From Acidobacteria bacterium UBA7540 (GTDB taxonomy: Bacteria; Acidobacteriota; Terriglobia; UBA7540), in contig DLMI01000227.1 of the NCBI GenBank assembly GCA_002478145.1, positions 1-18,218 on the forward strand: DNA of 18,218 nt, read 5' to 3'. The notes under the pieces are model-generated. The model worked only from the letters and a program-made list of their open reading frames with translations, had not been told where the DNA came from and made no database searches. Shown here one piece after another: positions 1 through 5,534 of the stretch (positions are counted from its first letter, which is position 1; each line of letters opens with the position of its first letter). A program made the translations under genes and the position numbers.

Positions 1-224
1 TGAAGCCCCGCCCTTCCAGACCCTTGGTGAGAAATGCGGGATAGCTGGTCCTGCTTCAAGGCTCCCCATGCTCGTGCGTACCGAGAAGAAGGCGCCCGCC
101 GAGGCGGGACTCTGGAAAGCCTGCCTAAATTACCTCAGATTCTGATGTCGGCGCCCGTCTAAGATTTGTGTCCTGAATCCTGAATCCTGACTCCTGAACC
201 CTGGTCGAGCCCCTGACACCTGCT
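1..224. repeat. Left-edge intergenic DNA with heptad tandem repeat
   Basis: I see no gene in this stretch. Positions 171-205 are five consecutive 7-bp units of the form (T/C)CCTGAN (TCCTGAA, TCCTGAA, TCCTGAC, TCCTGAA, CCCTGGT), and two more units, CCCTGAC and ACCTGCT, follow at 211-224 after a 5-nt break. The array stops at the stop codon of the M48 protease gene on the minus strand. Related heptads occur at 7770-7802 (opposite orientation), 10148-10182 and 18011-18045. A short CCCGCC/GGCGGG hairpin lies at 95-108. Confidence 0.7.
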
Positions 225-1622
225 CTACTGAAGTTGGAGGCTTTGCAGCATGGCGTCGAAGGTCGGCTTGTAGGCGTCAAATAACGACTCGGGGGCAATA
301 AAGATGAGCGAAAACAGGGAGTCACTCTGGCGCGTTGTGACCAGCAGGTCTCGCTCTTTCTGACCTTGAAGCGGCGAGTCGGTTTCAAGCAAGGTAAAAA
401 GGGCCGCACGCCCCTCGAGTTTCATGCCACCTTGCTTTATCACCCGCAGGTTGGGGTTCGACAGGCGCATCGTATCCAGCAATTCCTGCGTAGCATCCAC
501 CAATCCCCAATTACCCTGCCGGGAACTTTGGGGTTGGAATCGACTAATAGAAGTGCCATAAGCCTGGGCCGAACCGGATTCTGCGACCTCCACGATTCCC
601 CCGGGCGGGATGAGAGCGACGGCATCTTCGTTCTGCTGCATCTGCCAGTTGTCAGGGTAATCAATTGAAAATCCCTTGCCCTCAAACTTGATTAACCGGC
701 TCGAAGGCGCAGGAGGAGGACCAGAGGAACCGGCGGAAGCGGGTGGCGCAGGTGTTGCCCCGGGTGGGGCCGGGAGACTCAGGAGGCGCTCTTTCGTGGC
801 CTTAAATTCCGGGCTGTCGGTCTTCCATTCCTTGGCAGGCCCGAGCAGCGGGATTTCGCTGTCCACGGCCTTGATGCGGTTTTCGGGAACAGGATGATCG
901 GCGAAGAACTGAATCGTTTTCTGCGGGTACTTCTTCGCGACGATCTCAAAGAACTGGGCCATAGCGTGAGGATCGTAACCTGCCTGGTAGAGGATGTAAG
1001 CCCCCACTTCGTCCGCCTGTGATTCGGCGCTGCGTGAGTTCTTCAGCAGAATCGAGTTCAAGCCTAAGCTCAGGCCCATCTCCGTCAACTGGGCAGTTAA
1101 ACTCCCCGTCTGGCCAAGAATTCCTTCCAGGATCACCAGCGGTACCTGGGCCAGCAACGCCTGTGAGACCTCATGCGTCCCGTGGCGCATCACCACGTGC
1201 CCGCTCTCGTGTGCCATCACCCCCGCAATCTGCGCCTCATTCTCGGCCGCCACGATGGCGCCGCGGTTCACGTAAATGTACCCGCCCGGCAAGGCAAAGG
1301 CATTGATGTCAGAACTGTTTATGACTTTGAATGTCCAGGCGTATTCTGAATTGTTATTGGGCGCCAATGAAGCCAGCCGCCGTCCCAGATCGTTGATATA
1401 GCGTAGCACCTGCGGGTCCGTTACGAGGGGAAGCTCCTTATCAATCTGCTCAGCATTCTCCTTCCCCAACTGGACGTCCTGCTGCATCTTAAAAAGGTTG
1501 AAGCCCGGCTTGGACTTCAGGCTCTCGACACCCCAAGCCATGCCCGGCGCCAGGAAAAGAAGCGCCAAGATCATTGACGCCCCGAGTCTCTTGCCTGACC
1601 GTCGCCACTTGCCGCCGTTCAT
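225..1622 (-). CDS. M48-family zinc metalloprotease with C-terminal stress-response-like domain
   Basis: This is a secreted or periplasmic M48 (Ste24/HtpX/BepA-like) peptidase, expected to act in envelope protein quality control. The 465-residue protein begins with a basic, hydrophobic signal peptide (about residues 1-31). The zinc motif HESGH is at residues 138-142, and the third ligand is probably Glu200 in the downstream AESQAD segment. A Pro/Ala/Ser-rich linker (about 285-308) leads to a C-terminal domain (about 309-465) that starts with a short motif (residues 318-326) like those of PsbP/DcrB-type domains. The start at 1622 is supported by an AAGGA ribosome site about 5 nt upstream. Small family members such as HtpX lack this C-terminal extension. 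The next minus-strand gene upstream is more than 400 bp away, so it is probably transcribed alone. The substrate is unknown. Confidence 0.93.
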   Translation of the reverse strand: MNGGKWRRSGKRLGASMILALLFLAPGMAWGVESLKSKPGFNLFKMQQDVQLGKENAEQIDKELPLVTDPQVLRYINDLGRRLASLAPNNNSEYAWTFKVINSSDINAFALPGGYIYVNRGAIVAAENEAQIAGVMAHESGHVVMRHGTHEVSQALLAQVPLVILEGILGQTGSLTAQLTEMGLSLGLNSILLKNSRSAESQADEVGAYILYQAGYDPHAMAQFFEIVAKKYPQKTIQFFADHPVPENRIKAVDSEIPLLGPAKEWKTDSPEFKATKERLLSLPAPPGATPAPPASAGSSGPPPAPSSRLIKFEGKGFSIDYPDNWQMQQNEDAVALIPPGGIVEVAESGSAQAYGTSISRFQPQSSRQGNWGLVDATQELLDTMRLSNPNLRVIKQGGMKLEGRAALFTLLETDSPLQGQKERDLLVTTRQSDSLFSLIFIAPESLFDAYKPTFDAMLQSLQLQ

Positions 1623-2033
1623 TTCTTTCCTTTCAATTAGTCCGTTCCGTATGCGCTGGATTTGCCACCTCTTTTATCCCCGCAATCCTAATTCTACATG
1701 AGTTAATTGCAGCGCACACAGAATTGCCGTCGGCGCTGCACACGTAGATAAACCATTACCTTTCCTCACCGTTCATCGGAAAAGCGTAATGCAACTCGCG
1801 GAAACTGGAAACTCGAAATTCGAAAATAGAAACTCGAAACTGGAAACTAGTCTTCGAGGCTCAGGAACACGCGGGCGGGTATCGCAGGCCATTATTTCAG
1901 AGATCGTCCGCCGTGATTTCGAATATGGTGGACGAAAAGCAGGTCAGGGAGAATCTGCTGGTGGCGCGAGCGTAGGAGCGCTTGCCTCCCCTGGATGGGG
2001 TTCCGGGTCTTGCGGCGGACTGCAGCGCCGCCG
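1623..2033. repeat. Intergenic spacer with seven-unit GAAACTN heptad array (1801-1850)
   Basis: This gap of about 410 bp lies between the protease and the YHS gene. Positions 1801-1849 are exactly seven tandem 7-bp units (GAAACTG, GAAACTC, GAAATTC, GAAAATA, GAAACTC, GAAACTG, GAAACTA). Apparent reading frames across it give low-complexity peptides and are not credible genes. The 1623-1700 part should hold the promoter of the minus-strand protease, but I cannot assign its boxes. Nothing else is evident. Confidence 0.7.
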
Positions 2034-2183
2034 CTATTTCCCAAGGTACTTCTCCGGTTCCCGATCGAACTTCGCCTTGCAGCCCTTGGCGCAGAAATAA
2101 ATCGTCTGCCCTTTATGTTCGCTGGTGGCAGCAGCCTTCTCGGAATCAATCGTCATCTTGCATACCGGGTCGACAACCTTCAT
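2034..2183 (-). CDS. Small YHS-domain (metal-binding) protein
   Basis: This 49-residue protein is almost entirely a YHS domain. It opens with a DPVCKM motif near the N-terminus, followed by a YFCAKGCKAKF segment and a final EKYLGK. Cys-x-Met and the later Cys residues are the features seen in YHS domains of copper- and silver-handling proteins, so metal (probably copper) binding is the likely role; this is inference from the family. The frame stays open further upstream, but the start at 2183 is preferred because a GAGGTGA ribosome site lies just before it and the domain begins at once. The gene starts about 25 bp after the toast-rack lipoprotein gene ends on the same strand, so the two are probably co-transcribed. 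Confidence 0.85.
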   Translation of the reverse strand: MKVVDPVCKMTIDSEKAAATSEHKGQTIYFCAKGCKAKFDREPEKYLGK

Positions 2184-2208
2184 GACTTCACCTCGAGGTT
2201 TGGGATCC

Positions 2209-2946
2209 TCACACGGAGGGCGGGGCGCCGCCGAGTTCCAAGTTGATTTCGCCGACACCGCCTTCGACTTTCACCTCAACCGTGATAGGCGACTTTCCGT
2301 AGGCCTCGTTGACATAGGCGTCACCCTCTTTTATCAGGCCGCGGACGTTGATGGCGCCGATGCCGCCGTGTGCGGTGGCACGCACGCCAACGTCGCTGGG
2401 AAGCCGGACGGTAGCTCTGCCTACCCCACCATCGATGTTGGCGGTGAGGTTATTCTTCCAATCGCCGGTCAAATCCACGATGGTTTCCCCCGCCCCAAGG
2501 TCGACATCCAGCCTGCTGAGTGAGAGGCCTCCCAGAGTGAGCCTGGCGCGGCCTGCACCCTGGTCCACTTTCAGTTCTAAGGGCACCTTATTGCTGAGGT
2601 GCAAATCCCAATTGTTGTGACCACTTCCGCGACCGTGAACTGAGCCTCGGTGCCGGACCGTGAGCTGGCCCACACCTCCGCTCACGTTGTATTCCACCTC
2701 AGGTCTTGATGAAGGGCTGCCGTATGAGAAGTCAGCCTCGAGCAGCTCCTTTGCGCCGGAGCCGACGCTCAACTCACCTGCGGACATGTCGATCTCGACT
2801 CGGGCCGACTTGGCATCACCCAGCTTGACTGTCTGCGATTCCGTTCGCGGTGGGCCGGCATCCCAATCCTCCGTATTGCAGCCGGCGATCACCAATAGCG
2901 GGAGAACCAAGAGCAAAAGGGAAAGCCGTGCCATGGGTTTTTCCAT
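2209..2946 (-). CDS. Toast-rack domain lipoprotein
   Basis: This is a 245-residue predicted lipoprotein. The N-terminus has a hydrophobic signal ending in a lipobox (LVIAGC, lipidated Cys23). Residues of about 38-75 resemble the N-terminal toast_rack (DUF2154) domain, with a VKLGDAKSARVEIDM segment and a SAGELSV motif. The rest is a repeating beta pattern with GGVG/GAGE-type turns near residues 89, 129, 150, 173, 193 and 229, typical of toast-rack/LiaF-like right-handed beta structures. The role is unknown; LiaF-type relatives sense or modulate envelope stress. The start at 2946 has a GGAGG site 4 nt upstream; an internal Met5 is possible but lacks its own ribosome site. It lies upstream of the YHS gene in a probable two-gene operon. 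Confidence 0.85.
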   Translation of the reverse strand: MEKPMARLSLLLLVLPLLVIAGCNTEDWDAGPPRTESQTVKLGDAKSARVEIDMSAGELSVGSGAKELLEADFSYGSPSSRPEVEYNVSGGVGQLTVRHRGSVHGRGSGHNNWDLHLSNKVPLELKVDQGAGRARLTLGGLSLSRLDVDLGAGETIVDLTGDWKNNLTANIDGGVGRATVRLPSDVGVRATAHGGIGAINVRGLIKEGDAYVNEAYGKSPITVEVKVEGGVGEINLELGGAPPSV

Positions 2947-3117
2947 CTTACCTCCAGTGCGGCGTGTACATCATAGGCCGTGACCAGGTTTCAGTCAACG
3001 CAGAGCGGGGTGCCAGCGCAGTGCCCCGCATACGCTCCAAGAAAGAATTACGAAGCATGAGTGGGGGATGTTCCGTGCGAAATTCGGTGGGCCATGGTGA
3101 GTCCTACACCCCCATCA

Positions 3118-3146
3118 CCAGCCGAGGCAGGCCCTGCCTCGGCTGG
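3118..3146 (-). terminator. Perfect 13-bp hairpin after the metallophosphoesterase gene
   Basis: The arm CCAGCCGAGGCAG and its exact complement enclose a 3-nt loop, about 19 nt beyond the stop codon of the minus-strand phosphoesterase gene. The stem is very stable, but no T-tract follows on either strand. It may be a terminator helped by another factor, an mRNA 3'-end stabiliser, or just another extragenic palindrome. Confidence 0.45.
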
Positions 3147-3164
3147 CCTTAGCAAGGGGTTCTC

Positions 3165-4418
3165 CTACGAGCGGACCAATTCGTAAACCGTGATTTCGGG
3201 GGGGGCGTCGAATCGGATAGGGACACCGATGGTTCCGATGCCCCGATTGACGTAGAGCTGGCCGCCTGGTTTCTCAAACCATCCTCTGACGTAGGGAGTA
3301 ATGAGGCGGCTGGGGGAGAGGTCTGGATGGACAAACTCGAGCGTCACCTGACCACCGTGGGTGTGTCCGGCAAGGCTGAGGTCAATCCCCAGCTCGGCCG
3401 CGCGGTCGAAAGTGTTGGGGTTGTGGCTGAGCAGAATGTTAGCCGTGCCGGGCGCCATCAGGCGGTCCACACCCTGAAGGTACTCTCGCACCAAACGCTG
3501 GCCCCGTGGTCCCATTGGGGAGCGCGTCTGGTAGTCCACTCCGAGCAAGTTGATGACATCACCCCCGGACCTTATGAGAGCCCGCTCGCCCCGCAGGATG
3601 CGAATGCCTCGGTGTGCGAAAAGGCAAGTGACGGAATCCTCCACCTTCGCCCACATTTCGTGATTGCCGAGGCAGCCGTAAACCCCGAAGGGGGCCTTGA
3701 TCCCCGCCAGCGCTTCAACCACAGCGGATTGAGTGGAGGAGTCCCAGGTGACAAAGTCACCCGTGAGCGCGAGCAGTTCTGGCTTGAGCCCGTTGGCGAT
3801 GCCGACGTAGCGTCGAATCTCTTCGGCGGTCATGAACGGACCGATGTGGATATCCGAAAGCTGGGCGATCCGGAAACCCTCGAAGACACTGGGGAGCCGA
3901 GGTATCTTGATTCGCCGATGAGAGACTTCGAGGTTGAGACGCTCATAGAACATCCCGTAAGCGCCCGCAACGAACGGGGCCGTGGTCATCGCCAGGGCCG
4001 TTTTCTCAAGGAAACGACGACGCGCAAGTGACACAGGGCTTGGCAGCGGGATGGCGCGGCCGGCTTGGACGACCCTCTGGTAAACCCAACGGGCGGCGCT
4101 GGCAATCCGGTCCGCCAGCCCCAAAGGGATCGCGATAAGAAAACCCGCTAGGGAGCAAATAATCCACCAACCGAACGGCGCTTGGAGCAGAGCGGCGCGT
4201 AAAGTGAGATGTGTGGCTTCGGCGCTTCGCAGGCCACCAAGGAAGTTATAGGCGAACAACAGAAGATAACACACCAAGCCCGCGATGCTAACGCGACGGC
4301 GCCAGGCGGCGCTCGGGATTAGGGATGTTCCCCACTTTCGCATTTGCCGAACCCAGAAAATCTGGCTGGCAATCAAAATCAACACGACGGCGCTACCGAC
4401 TAGAAACCTCTGCAACAT
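3165..4418 (-). CDS. Membrane-anchored calcineurin-like metallophosphoesterase (YkuE/YaeI-like)
   Basis: This is a 417-residue metal-dependent phosphoesterase with all the family motifs: SDIH (Asp189, His191), GDF (Asp221), GNHE (Asn252, His253), SHNP (His332) and GHTHGG (His352, His354). Three hydrophobic segments (about 4-23, 45-61 and 84-101) precede a twin-arginine-like motif (RRRFLEK, 133-139) and a further hydrophobic stretch (140-156), so the catalytic domain is probably exported by Tat and membrane-tethered. YkuE and E. coli YaeI are Tat-linked relatives; YaeI acts on UDP-diacylglucosamine. The multi-pass N-terminus makes the protein longer than those. The start is the first in-frame ATG. 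The ribosome site is weak: the nearest GGAGG is about 19 nt upstream. The exact substrate is unknown. Confidence 0.9.
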   Translation of the reverse strand: MLQRFLVGSAVVLILIASQIFWVRQMRKWGTSLIPSAAWRRRVSIAGLVCYLLLFAYNFLGGLRSAEATHLTLRAALLQAPFGWWIICSLAGFLIAIPLGLADRIASAARWVYQRVVQAGRAIPLPSPVSLARRRFLEKTALAMTTAPFVAGAYGMFYERLNLEVSHRRIKIPRLPSVFEGFRIAQLSDIHIGPFMTAEEIRRYVGIANGLKPELLALTGDFVTWDSSTQSAVVEALAGIKAPFGVYGCLGNHEMWAKVEDSVTCLFAHRGIRILRGERALIRSGGDVINLLGVDYQTRSPMGPRGQRLVREYLQGVDRLMAPGTANILLSHNPNTFDRAAELGIDLSLAGHTHGGQVTLEFVHPDLSPSRLITPYVRGWFEKPGGQLYVNRGIGTIGVPIRFDAPPEITVYELVRS

Positions 4419-4644
4419 ATGGAATCAGCCCTGGAAACCTCCACCCTTAGTATACAATGCTTTCCACTTCGCATCTTGATGTTGGCGTGCGGCGGAAGCC
4501 GCATCTCCTGTGCGAGCGGTAGTGTCGTAATATGCGCCGTAGGGCCGGGGCTTGCTCCGGCCTAGGCCGTCCCGCCATGGCGGGAGGCGGGCCTACATTG
4601 TAATTGGGACGCCACCCGTGCGAGCGCCCCCGTGCGTGCCCCCA
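4419..4644. repeat. Divergent intergenic region with nested palindromes
   Basis: Most of the spacer between the divergent phosphoesterase and carD genes. It contains an imperfect hairpin CCGGGGC-TT-GCTCCGG (4545-4560) and a perfect 14-bp palindrome CCCGCCATGGCGGG (4571-4584), spaced about 10 bp apart. They look like extragenic repeats rather than an operator, because they are far from the carD start and from any clear promoter box. No small gene is credible here. Confidence 0.5.
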
Positions 4645-4673
4645 TTGACTTTCGACCGCGGCAGAGCTACTCT
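4645..4673 (+). promoter_or_regulatory. Candidate carD promoter
   Basis: TTGACT (4645-4650) matches the sigma70 -35 box at five of six bases. After a 17-bp spacer, TACTCT (4668-4673) is a poor -10 box. The predicted start of transcription would leave a leader of about 35 nt before the carD ATG. Confidence 0.4.
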
Positions 4674-4715
4674 AAGGATTGGATTCAATCATCCTTACTA
4701 CCACCGAGGACACTT

Positions 4716-5225
4716 ATGCCGTTTCAGATAGGGGATAAGGTCGTCTATCCCAACCAGGGTGTGGGTATCGTCGAACAGATTTCCACGCGAAACTTAACTG
4801 GTCAGCCCGAAATGTTTTATCTGCTTCGGCTTACCTCGGGCACCATGCGGGTGATCGTTCCTATCAGCAGCGTGGTCAACGTAGGTCTGCGCCGGGTGAC
4901 CAGGACCAGCGAGATAAGCACCATCGTCGACTACTTGCAGAAGGGCCAGAGCAAGTCTCCGCAGGATTGGAAGGGGCGGTTCAAGGAGAATTCCGAGAAG
5001 ATGCGGAGCGGGTCGCTTCAACAGGTCGCGGAAGTCTTGAAGACTCTCATCATCCTGAACCAGGCCAAGCCTCTTTCGTTCCGCGAGAAAAAGATGATGG
5101 ATCGCGCCTGGCAACTCCTGGTTGATGAGATTGCCGTTGCGCGCGGGAGTTCGAAAGAGGCAGTCGAAGGCCAACTCGTCCGAGCCCTCAACAAATCTAA
5201 TCTGAAGGCGCCTCTCCCGAGCTAA
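4716..5225 (+). CDS. carD: CarD/CdnL-family transcriptional regulator
   Basis: This 169-residue protein has the usual length and layout of CarD/CdnL proteins. The N-terminal RNA-polymerase-interacting Tudor-like domain (about 1-65) starts with FQIGDKVVYPNQGVG, followed by a helical DNA-binding domain (about 75-165). The conserved tryptophan that wedges the minor groove at the upstream edge of the bubble is present at residue 85, in DWKGRF. The family binds the RNA polymerase beta subunit and stabilises open complexes at housekeeping and rRNA promoters. The frame is open 28 codons further upstream, but the ATG at 4716 is chosen because the domain begins there and a GAGGA site precedes it. The following nrdJ has its own promoter, so the two need not be co-transcribed. 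Confidence 0.93.
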   Translation: MPFQIGDKVVYPNQGVGIVEQISTRNLTGQPEMFYLLRLTSGTMRVIVPISSVVNVGLRRVTRTSEISTIVDYLQKGQSKSPQDWKGRFKENSEKMRSGSLQQVAEVLKTLIILNQAKPLSFREKKMMDRAWQLLVDEIAVARGSSKEAVEGQLVRALNKSNLKAPLPS

Positions 5226-5312
5226 ATCTGTCTTTCAACTCACACCGGCCCTGGAAGCCCTTCGGCCCGGCTTACCGGGAGATCAATCCCCCTCGCGGGC
5301 GCTAAGCGTTTT

Positions 5313-5359
5313 CCACAACATTTTGAATGTGCTTAAGAGAGAACCACCATATGTTGTGT
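5313..5359 (+). promoter_or_regulatory. Candidate pair of NrdR boxes upstream of nrdJ
   Basis: The NrdR consensus is ACACWATATATWGTGT. The 16-mer at 5344-5359 (CCACCATATGTTGTGT) matches about 13 of 16 positions. A weaker match (CCACAACATTTTGAAT, about 11 of 16) sits at 5313-5328. The 15-bp gap puts the centres 31 bp apart, three helical turns, which is the spacing known for NrdR box pairs. The pair lies directly upstream of the -35 box of the nrdJ promoter. Assignment is by eye; no NrdR gene is in this window. Confidence 0.55.
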
Positions 5360-5367
5360 TTTTCGGC

Positions 5368-5396
5368 TTGACAAACCGAACGGGTTGGATTAGATT
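5368..5396 (+). promoter_or_regulatory. nrdJ sigma70-type promoter
   Basis: A perfect -35 box TTGACA (5368-5373), a 17-bp spacer and the -10 box TAGATT (5391-5396). Transcription would start near 5403 and give a leader of about 130 nt before the nrdJ ATG. The leader contains a 10-bp-arm palindrome (5459-5480) and no recognisable cobalamin riboswitch. Confidence 0.65.
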
Positions 5397-5458
5397 CCTG
5401 CAAGTCGAGTGCGGGGGCTGGTTGCGCTCGGAGAGGGGCGCGGCCAGAGGAGCGAGGC

Positions 5459-5480
5459 GATCCCGATGCTCATCGGGATC
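5459..5480 (+). repeat. Palindrome in the nrdJ leader
   Basis: The arm GATCCCGATG is followed, after two bases, by its exact complement. It lies about 55 nt upstream of the start codon in the predicted 5' untranslated RNA, where it could fold into a hairpin. It could be a dispersed genomic repeat or a control element; the sequence alone does not decide. Confidence 0.55.
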
Positions 5481-5534
5481 ACGACTCACCGCAATTCAGA
5501 GACTAACCGCCAGTTCCTACAGGAGGAGGCCAAG

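Noticed and set aside
1801..1850. CRISPR or iteron origin from the GAAACTN array
   Set aside because: Units abut without spacers and are only 7 bp; no DnaA boxes or replication genes are nearby.
3327..4031. 234-codon open frame on the plus strand opposite the metallophosphoesterase
   Set aside because: The minus-strand gene has every catalytic motif of its family; this frame has no recognisable content.
5230..5285. Intrinsic terminator for carD
   Set aside because: Only short imperfect stems (AAGCC/GGCTT) are visible and there is no T-run.
5226..5534. Cobalamin riboswitch expected before a B12-dependent enzyme gene
   Set aside because: No B12-box (GCCACTG-like) and no room for the full fold in the leader after the predicted transcription start; only a simple palindrome is visible.
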